The position numbers and the translations under genes are program-made. From Microbacterium protaetiae (GTDB taxonomy: Bacteria; Actinomycetota; Actinomycetes; Actinomycetales; Microbacteriaceae): DNA of 64,000 nucleotides. The DNA is taken from the NCBI RefSeq assembly GCF_004135285.1, contig NZ_CP035494.1, positions 3,162,001 through 3,226,000 on the forward strand, in the 5' to 3' direction. Below, in pieces: positions 44,309 through 53,759 of this stretch. The notes below the pieces were generated by a model, which was given only the letters and a program-made list of their open reading frames with translations, had not been told where the DNA came from and made no database searches. How positions within the stretch are numbered: the first letter of the stretch is position 1; each line of letters opens with the position of its first letter.

Positions 44309-45178
44309 ATGGCGGAGAAGTGGTCACTGGGGCGCGCGCTGCGCGGCATGTTCGTCAGGCCGACGATCGACGAGACGACGTGGGAAGACCTCGAAACGGC
44401 GTTGCTGACGGCAGACTTCGGCCCCGACATCACCGAGCGCATCGTCGACGAGCTGCGCGAGAAGGTCGAGCGGTTCCACACCACCGATCCGCAGGATCTG
44501 CAGCGGATGCTCAAAGAGACGCTCGAGGAGCATTTTGCGAAATTCGACACGACGCTGAAGCTGACCGAGCGGCCCGCAGTGGTGCTGGTGGTCGGCGTGA
44601 ACGGCGTCGGCAAGACGACGACGATCGGCAAGTTCGCGAAGTTCCTGCAGCGTTACAACCGATCGGTTGTGGTCGGCGCGGCCGACACTTTCCGTGCCGC
44701 CGCGGTCGATCAGCTCGCGACGTGGGCCGAACGAGCCGGCGCAGCCATCGTGCGGCCCCAGCAGGAGGGCCAGGACCCGGCATCCGTGGCGTTCCAGACG
44801 ATCGAGTACGCGAAACGCAGCGGCACCGAGATCGTGATCGTCGACACCGCCGGCAGGCTGCACACCAAGGGCGGTCTGATGGATGAGCTGACCAAGATCC
44901 GCCGGGTCATCGAGAAGCAGGCCCCCATCAGTGAAGTGCTGTTGGTGCTGGATGCCACGACCGGGCAGAACGGGGTGATGCAGGCAGAGGCCTTCCTGGA
45001 GCACGCCGGTGTCACCGGGCTCGTGCTGACCAAGCTCGACGGCTCTGCCAAGGGCGGTTTCGTGCTGGCGGTACAAGAGCGCACCGGCATTCCCGTGAAG
45101 CTCCTCGGGCAGGGCGAGGGGATCGGCGACCTGACCGGCTTCACGCCGCACGTGTTCGCGGCATCCCTCGTGGAATGA
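44309..45178 (+). CDS. ftsY: Signal recognition particle receptor FtsY
   Basis: FtsY docks the SRP-ribosome complex at the membrane. The 289-residue protein is just the NG domain: G1 G-V-N-G-V-G-K-T-T near residue 96, D-T-A-G-R near 180 and T-K-L-D-G-S-A-K-G-G near 240. It lacks the acidic A domain found in E. coli. TAGGCT (44297-44302) ends six bases before the ATG, so the mRNA is probably leaderless. Confidence 0.96.
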   Translation: MAEKWSLGRALRGMFVRPTIDETTWEDLETALLTADFGPDITERIVDELREKVERFHTTDPQDLQRMLKETLEEHFAKFDTTLKLTERPAVVLVVGVNGVGKTTTIGKFAKFLQRYNRSVVVGAADTFRAAAVDQLATWAERAGAAIVRPQQEGQDPASVAFQTIEYAKRSGTEIVIVDTAGRLHTKGGLMDELTKIRRVIEKQAPISEVLLVLDATTGQNGVMQAEAFLEHAGVTGLVLTKLDGSAKGGFVLAVQERTGIPVKLLGQGEGIGDLTGFTPHVFAASLVE

Positions 45179-45223
45179 CCCCACGGGCTACCGCAAGAGG
45201 CGAGAGGCTGGTTTCATAAGGAC

Positions 45224-45724
45224 ATGGCGATCGAACACGACTACTTCGGACTTCTCGAATCCGGCCCGGACGGTTCGATCTTCTGGTCTGAGACGATCGA
45301 GCTGGGCGACCAAGCGGTGTCGGTGGATCTGACGGCCCCCGATGAAGACGACGTCGCGCCGGCGGCACTGGATGTCGCGGCCGCGATGATCACGTCACTG
45401 GAGTCGGTCGATCGCTCGGCACGCAGTGCCATGCTCTCCGAGCTCGACGACCGTACCAGCGAGGTGATCGAGTACATCCTGCAGCAGCAAGAGGAGCTGG
45501 GCGATGATCTCGAAGACCTGCTGGTGGACATCTCCGGCGACACGCACGTCGACATCATCCGCTCGCTACGGCTGATGAGCATGACGATCTTGGCCGACGA
45601 GCATGGCGGCACCGACCCCTTCGCGGTGCTCGAATACGCGCTGGATCCGGATGCGACCGACGACGTGCTGCTGGTGAATCTGAACACCGACGGCGATGTG
45701 CAGTCGGTGACCAGCGCCGACTGA
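45224..45724 (+). CDS. DUF2004-like acidic cytosolic protein
   Basis: The 166-residue acidic protein begins H-D-Y-F-G-L-L-E and continues W-S-E-T-I-E-L-G-D-Q-A-V-S-V-D-L, which resembles DUF2004 proteins. A helix-rich middle region precedes a C-terminal strand pair. The function is unknown. ATG 45224 has AAGGA immediately upstream. It converges with lipA, leaving one base between stops. Confidence 0.72.
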   Translation: MAIEHDYFGLLESGPDGSIFWSETIELGDQAVSVDLTAPDEDDVAPAALDVAAAMITSLESVDRSARSAMLSELDDRTSEVIEYILQQQEELGDDLEDLLVDISGDTHVDIIRSLRLMSMTILADEHGGTDPFAVLEYALDPDATDDVLLVNLNTDGDVQSVTSAD

Positions 45725-45725
45725 C

Positions 45726-46721
45726 TCAGACCGCCTGGGCGAATCCGAGCTCGGGATGCACGTCGGCGGCGATGTGCTGCAGATGCGCCGGGATCTCGCG
45801 CCGCTTCGAGATCATCGACTGCGCCCACAGACGTCCGGCACGATACGACGAGCGCACCAGGGGCCCTGCCAGCACACCGAGGAAGCCGATGCGCTCGGCC
45901 TCTTCTTTGAACGCGATGAACTGGTCGGGCTTGACCCAGCGCGCGACCGGCAGGTGCCGCGGGGAGGGGCGCAGATACTGCGTGATGGTGATGATGTCGC
46001 ATCCCGCATCGTGCAAGTCGTGCAGCGCCTGAACCACTTCGTGGTCCTCCTCGCCCATTCCCAGGATCAGGTTCGATTTGGTGATGAGACCCGCATCGCG
46101 GGCCTGCGTGAGCACATTGAGCGAGCGTTCGTAGCGGAAGGCCGGGCGGATGCGCTTGAAGATACGCGGCACGGTCTCAAGATTGTGAGCGAACACCTCG
46201 GGGCGGGCGTCGAAGATCTGGCCCAGCAGTGCGGGGTCGCCGTTGTGCTCGTTGGCCAGCAGCTCGACCCCGGTACCGGGGTTCTTCTCGTGGATCTGCC
46301 GGACCGTCTCGGCGTTCAGCCACGCACCGGTGTCGGGCAGGTCGTCGCGGGCGACACTGGTCACGGTCGCATAGCGCAGCCCCATCCGCTGCACGCTCTC
46401 CGCGACCCGGCGGGGCTCATCGGTGTCATACGCGGCGGGCTTGCCGGTGTCGATCTGGCAGAAATCGCATCGCCGGGTGCACTGCGACCCGCCGATCAGG
46501 AACGTCGCCTCGCGGTCTTCCCAGCACTCGTAGATGTTGGGGCACCCCGCCTCCTGACACACGGTGTGCAGGCCCTCATCGCGCACCAGGTGTTGCAGCT
46601 CGGTGTACTGCGGGCCCATCTTGGCCTTGGTGCGGATCCATTCCGGCTTGCGCTCGATCGGCGTCTCGGCGTTGCGGATCTCCAGGCGCAGCAGGCGGCG
46701 CCCATCCGGGGCGGCGGTCAT
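45726..46721 (-). CDS. lipA: Lipoyl synthase
   Basis: LipA inserts two sulfurs into octanoyl-lipoyl domains by radical SAM chemistry. The 331-residue protein has the auxiliary cluster motif C-x4-C-x5-C near residue 56 and the radical [11 protein letters not shown] near 84. The ATG at 46721 overlaps the lipB stop by four bases, so octanoyl transfer and sulfur insertion are co-translated. Confidence 0.96.
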   Translation of the reverse strand: MTAAPDGRRLLRLEIRNAETPIERKPEWIRTKAKMGPQYTELQHLVRDEGLHTVCQEAGCPNIYECWEDREATFLIGGSQCTRRCDFCQIDTGKPAAYDTDEPRRVAESVQRMGLRYATVTSVARDDLPDTGAWLNAETVRQIHEKNPGTGVELLANEHNGDPALLGQIFDARPEVFAHNLETVPRIFKRIRPAFRYERSLNVLTQARDAGLITKSNLILGMGEEDHEVVQALHDLHDAGCDIITITQYLRPSPRHLPVARWVKPDQFIAFKEEAERIGFLGVLAGPLVRSSYRAGRLWAQSMISKRREIPAHLQHIAADVHPELGFAQAV

Positions 46722-47356
46722 GCCGGCACCGCCGCGAATTCGGTCTGGAAGATGCGTGTCACCGTCTCGAGGATGTCGGCGGGGGAGACATCCCGCCCCA
46801 CCACCTCGCTGACCGTCGTGACCCCGGCATCCGTGATGCCGCACGGGATGATGTTGCGGAACCCGGAGAGCGAATTGTCGCAGTTGACAGCGAAGCCGTG
46901 CATTGTCACGCCCTTTTCGACACGCACTCCGATCGCGGCGATCTTGTCTTCGGAGAGCGGCCGGCGCACCCACACGCCGCTGCGGCCGGGCACCTGGTAA
47001 CCCTCGACGCCGTGCTCGGCCAGCGCCGCGATGAGCAGACGTTCGATGCGCCGCACATGCGCGACGACATCGATGGGCTCCACGAGCTGCACGATCGGGT
47101 AGCCCACCAGCTGGCCGGGGCCATGCCAGGTGATCTTGCCTCCGCGGTCGACGTCGATGACCTCGGTGCCGTCCTGGGGGCGTTCCTGCGGCTCAGTGCG
47201 TTTGCCCGCCGTGTACACCGCCTCGTGCTCCAGCACGATCAGGGTGTCGGCGCGGGTGCCGGCGACGACGTCGGCGTGGATGCTGCGCTGCAGCGTCCAT
47301 CCGTCGCGGTAAGGGACGTAGTCGGGACCCAGCCCGGCATTGTGGATCTCCAGCAC
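46718..47356 (-). CDS. lipB: Octanoyl-[ACP]:protein octanoyltransferase
   Basis: LipB moves octanoate from acyl carrier protein to lipoyl domains. The 212-residue protein has the [16 protein letters not shown] motif near residue 70, the lysine in A-I-G-V-R-V near 140 and the catalytic cysteine in I-I-P-C-G-I near 173. The start is GTG 47356, with GAGGAG upstream on the minus strand. A palindrome and a divergent tetR gene lie upstream. Confidence 0.94.
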   Translation of the reverse strand: MLEIHNAGLGPDYVPYRDGWTLQRSIHADVVAGTRADTLIVLEHEAVYTAGKRTEPQERPQDGTEVIDVDRGGKITWHGPGQLVGYPIVQLVEPIDVVAHVRRIERLLIAALAEHGVEGYQVPGRSGVWVRRPLSEDKIAAIGVRVEKGVTMHGFAVNCDNSLSGFRNIIPCGITDAGVTTVSEVVGRDVSPADILETVTRIFQTEFAAVPA

Positions 47357-47377
47357 GGAATCTCCTCGTGGGTGATA

Positions 47378-47392
47378 TTGGATGCGGTCCAA
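47378..47392. promoter_or_regulatory. Palindrome between lipB and tetR (candidate operator)
   Basis: TTGGA and TCCAA flank TGCGG, and the symmetry extends weakly outward (ATATTGGA versus TCCAACAATA). It lies 22 bases before lipB and 40 bases before the TetR gene. The adjacent TetR-family protein is the natural candidate to bind it. Confidence 0.5.
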
Positions 47393-47431
47393 CAATACGC
47401 CCGCCGCGTCGGGAACCCGTACTCTGGGGGC

Positions 47432-48001
47432 GTGTCCGATCCTGCTGTCTCGCGCCCCGGCCGGCCGAAGGTATCGTCGCGCGCGACATTGGCCGAGGCC
47501 GCCTGCGAGTTGTTCCTCGAACAGGGCTTCGCCGCGACCGCGATCGTCGACATCACCCGACGTGCCGGGGTGAGCCGCTCGAGCTTCTTCAACTACTTCG
47601 GGTCGAAGAGCGACATTCTGTGGGCGGTGTTCGATGAACGAATGGATGCCGCGCTGCGGCGGCTCTCGGCCGGTGACGAGGTGCGTCCCGCCCTGGCACA
47701 GATCGCCGGCGACTTCGCTCCCGACGCACTGGCACTGGCGCTCGTGAACGCCGAGGCGATGGGCATCGCAGACGAACTGGACCGCGAGGCCGCGGTGCGC
47801 CGCGCGCGGATCGCCGATGCCGCCGCCCATCGCTTGGAACAGGCCGGCCTCGAGTCGCTGCGCGCCGCGGTCATGGGGGCGGCCTTCGCCGGTGCCGTCT
47901 GGGCGGCCGTGCGCGCCTGGGCGCATGATGGCGCCGGACGCGCGCCCCTGCAGCCGACGCTTGAGCGGGCTCTCGCACTGGTGCCGGATCTGCTCCCGTA
48001 G
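47432..48001 (+). CDS. TetR-family transcriptional regulator
   Basis: This 189-residue protein has an N-terminal helix-turn-helix near residues 30-55 (I-V-D-I-T-R-R-A-G-V-S-R-S-S-F-F-N-Y-F) and an Ala-rich ligand domain. GTG 47432 lies six bases after TACTCT (47420-47425). The stop codon TAG is also the first three bases of the ffh -10 hexamer TAGAAT. Divergence from lipB suggests, but does not prove, regulation of lipBA. Confidence 0.88.
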   Translation: MSDPAVSRPGRPKVSSRATLAEAACELFLEQGFAATAIVDITRRAGVSRSSFFNYFGSKSDILWAVFDERMDAALRRLSAGDEVRPALAQIAGDFAPDALALALVNAEAMGIADELDREAAVRRARIADAAAHRLEQAGLESLRAAVMGAAFAGAVWAAVRAWAHDGAGRAPLQPTLERALALVPDLLP

Positions 48002-48013
48002 AATCGGGGGATC

Positions 48014-49561
48014 ATGGCTACATTCGGCACCCTCTCCGATCGGCTCACCGAGACCTTTCGCAATCTGCGCACCAAGGGCAAGCTCACGCCCGCTGATGTC
48101 GACGGCACCGTCCGCGAGATCCGGCGTGCGCTGCTCGATGCCGACGTCGCTCTCACGGTCGTCAAGGACTTCACGGCGAAGGTCCGCGAGCGTGCCCTTT
48201 CTGACGAGGTCAATCGTGCGCTGAACCCGGCGCAGCAGGTCGTGCAGATCGTCAACGAAGAACTCATCGCGATTCTCGGTGGCGAGCAGCGTCGGCTGCA
48301 GTTCGCGAAGAACCCGCCGACGATCATCATGCTCGCTGGGCTCCAGGGGTCGGGTAAGACGACCTTCGCGGGAAAGCTCGCCAAACAGCTGGAGAAGGAC
48401 GGGCACACGCCGCTGCTGATCGCCGCCGACCTGCAGCGCCCGAATGCCGTGAACCAGCTGCAGGTGGTCGCCGAGCAGGCCGGTGCCGCGATCTATGCGC
48501 CCGAACCGGGCAACGGCGTGGGCGACCCGGTGCGGGTGGCCCGCGACGGCGTCGAGCACGCCCGGCGTGCCCTCCACGACATCGTGATCATCGACACCGC
48601 GGGCCGCTTGGGTGTGGATGCCGAGTTGATGAAGCAGGCCGCCGACATCCGTGCGGCCACCCAGCCCGACGAGGTGCTGTTCGTCATCGACGCGATGATC
48701 GGACAGGACGCGGTCAACACGGCCAAGGCCTTCCAAGAGGGCGTGGACTTCACCGGTGTCGTCCTCTCCAAGCTCGACGGCGACGCGCGCGGCGGTGCCG
48801 CCCTGTCGGTGGCCTCGGTCACCGGTCGCCCCATCATCTTCGCGTCCACCGGCGAAGGGCTCGATGATCTCGAGCCCTTCCACCCCGACCGCATGGCCAG
48901 CCGCATCCTGGATCTCGGCGACATCCTGACGCTGATCGAACAGGCACAGGAAGCGTTCGACGAAGAAGAGGCGCGCAAGGTCGCCGAGAAGCTGGCGACC
49001 GAGCAGTTCACGCTCGAGGACTTCCTCGAGCAGATGCAGCAGATGCGCAAGATGGGCTCGATGAAGAAGATGCTCGGGATGCTCCCGGGCATGGGCCAGA
49101 TGAAGCAGCAGCTCGACGACTTCGACGAGCGTGAGGTCGACCGCACCGAGGCGATCATCCGCTCGATGACGCCGGCCGAGCGTCGCAACACGAAGCTGCT
49201 GAACGGCTCGCGGCGGCTGCGCATCGCCCGCGGTGCCGGCATGACCGTCACCGACGTGAACCAGCTGGTGCAGCGTTTCGAGCAGGCCGCCAAGATGATG
49301 AAGACCGTCGCACGCGGTGGCGTGCCGAACATTCCCGGCATGGGCGCGATGGGCAAGCCGGGGGCCTCGAGCAAGCGCGGAAAGCAGCAGAAGAAGAAGA
49401 AGGGCTCGCGTTCCGGGAACCCGGCCAAGCGCGCAGCCGAGAACGCCGGGCTGGGCGCGCAGACCGCCCCGTCGACGGGATCGGGGTTCGGCCTGAGCGG
49501 CAAGAAGGTGCCCACCGAAACCGATATCGCCGAGCTGCAGAAGATGCTCGGCAACGGCTGA
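48014..49561 (+). CDS. ffh: Signal recognition particle protein Ffh
   Basis: Ffh binds signal peptides and 4.5S RNA. The 515-residue protein has an NG GTPase domain (G-L-Q-G-S-G-K-T-T near residue 109, D-T-A-G-R near 194, S-K-L-D-G-D-A-R-G-G near 252) and a methionine-rich M domain from about 330, ending with a Lys-rich tail. TAGAAT (47999-48004) precedes ATG 48014 by nine bases. Confidence 0.96.
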   Translation: MATFGTLSDRLTETFRNLRTKGKLTPADVDGTVREIRRALLDADVALTVVKDFTAKVRERALSDEVNRALNPAQQVVQIVNEELIAILGGEQRRLQFAKNPPTIIMLAGLQGSGKTTFAGKLAKQLEKDGHTPLLIAADLQRPNAVNQLQVVAEQAGAAIYAPEPGNGVGDPVRVARDGVEHARRALHDIVIIDTAGRLGVDAELMKQAADIRAATQPDEVLFVIDAMIGQDAVNTAKAFQEGVDFTGVVLSKLDGDARGGAALSVASVTGRPIIFASTGEGLDDLEPFHPDRMASRILDLGDILTLIEQAQEAFDEEEARKVAEKLATEQFTLEDFLEQMQQMRKMGSMKKMLGMLPGMGQMKQQLDDFDEREVDRTEAIIRSMTPAERRNTKLLNGSRRLRIARGAGMTVTDVNQLVQRFEQAAKMMKTVARGGVPNIPGMGAMGKPGASSKRGKQQKKKKGSRSGNPAKRAAENAGLGAQTAPSTGSGFGLSGKKVPTETDIAELQKMLGNG

Positions 49562-49568
49562 GACCGCG

Positions 49569-50732
49569 TCAGCCGTCGAGGCGTGCGAGATGCTCGCGCA
49601 GGGTGGGCCCGGTGCGGAACTCGTGGATGAGGTGCTGGACGACGGTGCGCAGATCACCATCGGCGGCATCGGCGACGCGCACCTGTCGGGTCGAGCTGTT
49701 GCCGTTGTCGATGAGTGATCGCACGCCGGCAAGCTCGCGGACACACCCCAGTTCCTCGGCGACCGGAGCGAGCTGGTCGACGAGTTCGGCGACATGACCG
49801 GCGACCGGGCGCTGGGTGCCGGCACGATCGACGATGATGCGCGCGTCGAGCCCGTACCGCGCCGCGCGCCACTTGTTCTCTCGTAGGAACCACGGCTGCA
49901 AGCGGGGGAGAGGCCGCCCGGCGTCGAGTTCTCGTGAGAAATGCTCGACGAGCACCTGCACGAGCGCGGCGACCGCGGCGAGTTCGGGCAGCGTCGACAT
50001 GCCGTCGCATGCCCGCACTTCGATCGTGCCCCACCGAGGAGCGGGGCGGATGTCCCACCGCACTTCGCTGGCGTCGGCCATGACGCCGGTGTCGACCATG
50101 TCGTGGAGGTACGACTCGAACTGTGCCCAGTCGCGCAGTGGCCAGGGAAGCCCGGCGGTAGGCAACTGTTGGAACACGAGTGACCGATTCGAGGCGTAGC
50201 CGGTTCGCTCACCGGCCCAGAACGGGCTGGACGCCGAAAGCGCCTGCAGGTGCGGGAGGTAGACCGAGAGCGCTCCGATGAGTGGGAACACCTTGTCGGC
50301 GTCTTCGACGCCGATGTGCACATGGATGCCCCAGATCATCATGTTGCGGCCCCACCACTGCGTGCGCTCGATCAGCGTGTGGTACCTGGTCTTGTCGCTG
50401 ACCTGTTGGTCGTACCACTGCGCAAACGGATGGCTGCCGGCGCAGAGCAGCTCGACATCGAGAGGGTCGGTGATCGCGCGCAGCGCCGCGATGGCGTCGG
50501 CGACGTCATGCGCGGCCTCGGCGACGGTGCCGCTGACGCCGCTGGTGACCTCGACGGTGTTGGTGAGGAGTTCGCCCGTGACGGTGAAGCGCGCGTCAGC
50601 GCTGCGGTCGTGCAGCAGCGGCAGGATCTCGGGGGCGCGTGGGACGAGGTCGCCGGATTCGCGGTCGGCGAGCATGATCTCCCACTCGAGTCCGACGGTG
50701 GAACGGTCGGATGACGCGAAGTGCACCCCCAT
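49569..50732 (-). CDS. Carboxylate-amine ligase, GCS2 family (YbdK-like)
   Basis: The 387-residue protein has the glutamate-cysteine-ligase type 2 pattern: G-L-E-W-E-I-M-L near residue 14, I-H-V-H-I-G-V near 137 and E-V-R-A-C-D-G near 245. YbdK-type enzymes have weak glutamate-cysteine ligase activity in vitro, and the physiological substrate is unclear. CAGACT (50739-50744, minus strand) ends six bases before ATG 50732. It converges with ffh. Confidence 0.88.
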   Translation of the reverse strand: MGVHFASSDRSTVGLEWEIMLADRESGDLVPRAPEILPLLHDRSADARFTVTGELLTNTVEVTSGVSGTVAEAAHDVADAIAALRAITDPLDVELLCAGSHPFAQWYDQQVSDKTRYHTLIERTQWWGRNMMIWGIHVHIGVEDADKVFPLIGALSVYLPHLQALSASSPFWAGERTGYASNRSLVFQQLPTAGLPWPLRDWAQFESYLHDMVDTGVMADASEVRWDIRPAPRWGTIEVRACDGMSTLPELAAVAALVQVLVEHFSRELDAGRPLPRLQPWFLRENKWRAARYGLDARIIVDRAGTQRPVAGHVAELVDQLAPVAEELGCVRELAGVRSLIDNGNSSTRQVRVADAADGDLRTVVQHLIHEFRTGPTLREHLARLDG

Positions 50733-50791
50733 TCGCACAGTCTGCCACGCGCGCGCCGGTCGGCCGGTTCGCGGCATCCGTCGACATCTGG

Positions 50792-50920
50792 CAGAATTGA
50801 CCGTCGGAGCAACGCCCGACCCTCTATCCGGCGTGTGCCTCCACCTTCGAGCTTCCGCCGGGTGTGCACCCCACGCTCCAGGCGACTGGTTCATCATTTC
50901 CACACACATTCAGGAGAATC
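50792..50920 (+). promoter_or_regulatory. rpsP promoter and long structured leader
   Basis: A CAGAAT -10 candidate (50792-50797) predicts a leader of about 115 bases before rpsP, the longest untranslated leader of a housekeeping gene here. CCGGCG/CGCCGG can pair within it. This would fit autogenous control of the ribosomal protein operon; no known leader motif is recognised. Confidence 0.4.
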
Positions 50921-51331
50921 GTGGCTGTCAAGATCCGTCTCAAGCGGCTCGGCAAGATCCGTGCCCCGTACTACCGCATCGTCGTCGCCGACTCGCGCAC
51001 CAAGCGCGACGGTCGTGTGATCGAAGAGATCGGCAAGTACCACCCGACCGAGGAGCCCTCGTTCATCGAGGTCGACTCTGAGCGTGCGCAGTACTGGCTC
51101 GGCGTCGGCGCGCAGCCGACCGAGCAGGTGCGGGCCATCCTCAAGCTGACCGGTGACTGGGGCAAGTTCAAGGGCGACAAGAACGCCGTCTCGACCGTCA
51201 AGGTCAAGGAAGCCAAGCCCGCGTTCGAGGTGGACTCCTCGAAGAAGTCGGTCGTCAAGCCCAAGGCCGAGAAGAAGACTCCGGCCGCCGAGACCGCCGC
51301 CGACGAGGCCCCTGCGGCCGACGCCGAGTAG
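50921..51331 (+). CDS. rpsP: 30S ribosomal protein bS16
   Basis: The 136-residue protein begins [10 protein letters not shown] and has P-Y-Y-R-I-V-V-A-D near residue 16, the bS16 signature. A Lys/Ala/Glu-rich tail of about 45 residues is longer than in E. coli and typical of actinobacteria. GTG 50921 has AGGAGA upstream. khpA follows after five bases. Confidence 0.96.
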   Translation: MAVKIRLKRLGKIRAPYYRIVVADSRTKRDGRVIEEIGKYHPTEEPSFIEVDSERAQYWLGVGAQPTEQVRAILKLTGDWGKFKGDKNAVSTVKVKEAKPAFEVDSSKKSVVKPKAEKKTPAAETAADEAPAADAE

Positions 51332-51336
51332 TCACC

Positions 51337-51567
51337 GTGCTGGCAGCCGCGCTCGAGCACGTCGTCAAGGGGATCGTGGATCACCCTGACGACGTGCGCA
51401 TCGACGAGTCCACCTCTGTGCGAGGCGACGTGCTCGAAGTGCATGTTCACCCCGACGATCGGGGACGCGTCATCGGGCGCGGCGGCCGCACGGCCAAGGC
51501 CCTGCGCACGCTCATCACCGCGCTGGCCGACGGACGCCGCGTGCGCGTCGACGTCGCGGACGACTGA
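51337..51567 (+). CDS. khpA: KH-domain RNA-binding protein KhpA
   Basis: The 76-residue protein is a single type II KH domain with the G-x-x-G loop I-G-R-G-G-R-T-A near residue 45. KhpA with KhpB binds RNA and influences cell division and translation in Gram-positive bacteria. Location between rpsP and rimM is conserved. The start is GTG 51337, and rimM begins one base after the stop. Confidence 0.92.
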   Translation: MLAAALEHVVKGIVDHPDDVRIDESTSVRGDVLEVHVHPDDRGRVIGRGGRTAKALRTLITALADGRRVRVDVADD

Positions 51568-51568
51568 G

Positions 51569-52222
51569 ATGGGCTCTGACACAGAACCCGTTGCAGCTCG
51601 CTCTGTCGACAAGCCTGCGGGCAAGAAGCGGTCGCCGAAGCCGGCCGGAACCCAGCTGCGCGTCGCACGTCTGCTCAAGGCGCACGGGCTCAAGGGAGCC
51701 CTCAAGCTCGAGTTGTACACCGACGACCCCGACGGGCGCTTCGTTCCGGGAGCCGTGTTCACCCTTCAGGTGCCCGAGTCGTCGCCCTGGCACGGCAAGT
51801 CGGTCACCATTCGCGAGTTCCGCTGGATGAACTCGCACCCTGTCGTCTTCCTTGACGGCGTGGAAGACCGCACGGCGGCCGAAGAGCTGGTCAAGGCCAT
51901 CCTGTGGGTCGAGGCCGATGCGGCCGAACAGGTTGAGGATGACGCCTGGTACGACCACCAGCTCGTCGGTCTTCAGGTCGTGCGCGGCGGTGACATCGTC
52001 GGGCGTGTGGTGCGGGTCGACCACCTGCCCGCCCAAGACCTGCTCGCCGTGCTGCACGACGAGCGTGAAGTGCTGGTGCCGTTCGTGAAGGCGATAGTTC
52101 CCGAAGTGGATGTCGCCGCCGGCCGCGTCGTCGTGACGCCGCCCGCAGGCCTGTTCGAGGAGTTGCCGACGGATGCTGACGAGGGCGATGGGCCCGCAGC
52201 ATCCACCGACGACGCCGGCTGA
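51569..52222 (+). CDS. rimM: 16S rRNA processing protein RimM
   Basis: RimM assists 30S head assembly with bS19. The 217-residue protein has L-K-A-H-G-L-K-G-A-L-K near residue 35 and the PRC-barrel segment W-Y-D-H-Q-L-V-G-L near 128. A Lys-rich N-terminal extension of about 30 residues and an acidic tail are present. trmD, its usual neighbour, is 7.7 kb away beyond the nitrite cluster. Confidence 0.94.
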   Translation: MGSDTEPVAARSVDKPAGKKRSPKPAGTQLRVARLLKAHGLKGALKLELYTDDPDGRFVPGAVFTLQVPESSPWHGKSVTIREFRWMNSHPVVFLDGVEDRTAAEELVKAILWVEADAAEQVEDDAWYDHQLVGLQVVRGGDIVGRVVRVDHLPAQDLLAVLHDEREVLVPFVKAIVPEVDVAAGRVVVTPPAGLFEELPTDADEGDGPAASTDDAG

Positions 52223-52230
52223 TCCGCTGA

Positions 52231-53643
52231 TCAGATGCGCTGGCGACCCAGCGCGGCGCGCGGAACCGCATAGGCCATGGCGGTGATCACCATCAGCAGC
52301 GCGTACACCGCGACGAAACCCCAGAACGCGCTCGTGTAGTCTCCGGTGGCCGACTTCGATGCGCTCAGCAGCTGTGGGATCACGAATCCGCCGTACGCGC
52401 CGATGGCCGAGATGATGCCCAGCGCAGCCGATGAGGTGCGTGCTGCCGCGGCATCCCGCACAGGATCCGTTCCGCGCACACGGACGCGCGCGGCGAAGAC
52501 ACTGGGGATCATGCGATAAGTCGATCCGTTGCCGATCCCCGTGGCTGCGAACAGCAACAGAAAACAGCACAGGAAAGCCCAGAAGCCGCCGGCGGGCGCC
52601 ACGAGGATGAGCGCGAGGGCGCCGAGCGCCATCACGCCGAACGCGATCAGTGTGATGCGCGCTCCGCCGAACCGGTCGGCGAGACGCCCGCCGTACGGGC
52701 GGGCGAGCGAACCCACCAGGGCCCCCAAGAAGGCGAGCGAGAGCGCAGCCTGGCCGATGCGGAACGACGAGAACGCGGGGAACTCGTCGGCGATGAGTTT
52801 GGGGAACACCCCCGCGAATCCGATGAACGAGCCGAACGTGCCGATGTACAGCAGGGCGAGCAGCCAGAGGTGCGGCTCACGCAGCGCCGCCAGCGACGCG
52901 GGGAGGTCGGAGGTCGCGGTCGACAGATTGTCCATGTGCCGCCATGCGCCCCAGACGGCGACGAGGATGAGGGGGATCCATATCCACCCTGCGATGGAGA
53001 TCCCCACTGCGGTCGCAGCGGTCAGCGACACGACGACTGGCACCAGGAGCTGCGCGACAGCTGTACCGATGTTGCCGCCTGCTGCGTTGAGTCCGAGCGC
53101 CCAACCCTTCTCTCGGTGCGGGAAGAAGTAGGTGATGTTGGCCATCGAACTCGCGAAGTTCCCACCGCCGAGTCCGGCGAGGCCGGCGACGGCCAGCAGC
53201 ACGCCGAAGGGCGTCTCGGGGTGGGCGACGACAACGCTCAGCAGCACCGTGGGCACCAGCAGCAGACTGGCCGAGACGATCGTCCAGTTTCGGCCACCGA
53301 AGCGCGCGACCATGAACGTGTACGGAAAGCGCAGCGTGGCCCCCACCAGGCTCGGCAGTGAGATGAGCCAGAACGACTGCGCCGTGGTCAGGGTGAACCC
53401 TGCGGCCGGCAGCATCACCACCACGATGCTCCACAGCTGCCACACGACGAAGCCGAGGAACTCGGCGAAGATCGACCAGAAGAGGTTGCGGCGCGCTACC
53501 GCGCGGCCCGTGGTGTGCCAGAAGTCGGCGTTCTCGGGCCGCCAATCCTGGATCCAGCGGCTGCCGCGGTGAGGTCTTGGACGCGTGGATGCTGCGCCGG
53601 GTTCGGCTGTCGGAAGCGAGGTCAGTACGGGTTCGGTCGTCAT
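52231..53643 (-). CDS. narK: Nitrate/nitrite transporter, NarK family
   Basis: The 470-residue MFS protein has the NNP nitrate signatures: the first near residue 160 (A-G-L-G-G-G-N-F-A) and the second near 385 (A-T-G-I-G-N-G-S-T). It probably imports nitrate or nitrite. GAAGGGACG precedes the ATG, TAGCGT (53670-53675, minus strand) is the likely -10 and a GlnR-type site lies just upstream. No nitrate reductase gene is in the window. Confidence 0.93.
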   Translation of the reverse strand: MTTEPVLTSLPTAEPGAASTRPRPHRGSRWIQDWRPENADFWHTTGRAVARRNLFWSIFAEFLGFVVWQLWSIVVVMLPAAGFTLTTAQSFWLISLPSLVGATLRFPYTFMVARFGGRNWTIVSASLLLVPTVLLSVVVAHPETPFGVLLAVAGLAGLGGGNFASSMANITYFFPHREKGWALGLNAAGGNIGTAVAQLLVPVVVSLTAATAVGISIAGWIWIPLILVAVWGAWRHMDNLSTATSDLPASLAALREPHLWLLALLYIGTFGSFIGFAGVFPKLIADEFPAFSSFRIGQAALSLAFLGALVGSLARPYGGRLADRFGGARITLIAFGVMALGALALILVAPAGGFWAFLCCFLLLFAATGIGNGSTYRMIPSVFAARVRVRGTDPVRDAAAARTSSAALGIISAIGAYGGFVIPQLLSASKSATGDYTSAFWGFVAVYALLMVITAMAYAVPRAALGRQRI

Positions 53644-53685
53644 GAGGGCGTCCCTTCGTCGATGATCCGACGCTATGAGACGCGT

Positions 53686-53701
53686 GTTTCCCGCCACTGA
53701 C
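53686..53701 (-). promoter_or_regulatory. GlnR-type box upstream of narK
   Basis: On the minus strand GTCAG-N6-GAAAC matches the actinobacterial GlnR pattern GTnAC-N6-GAAAC with one mismatch. It ends 11 bases before the TAGCGT -10, a position suited to activation. Binding is inferred. Confidence 0.55.
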
Positions 53702-53759
53702 CCGGCCTATTGCCCCGACGTCAATCCTCGCTCACGACGATCGGGACGGTCGCGTGAGA

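Noticed and set aside
42605..44631. Long open frames on both strands through the repeat array
   Set aside because: Unit lengths of 71-74 bp change frame from unit to unit, so the encoded peptides are not periodic. The frames are open only because the DNA is GC-rich, and the real hydrolase starts at 43719.
46718..50323. 1201-codon minus-strand frame
   Set aside because: It is antisense to ffh and the tetR gene; only the last 212 codons (lipB) are real.
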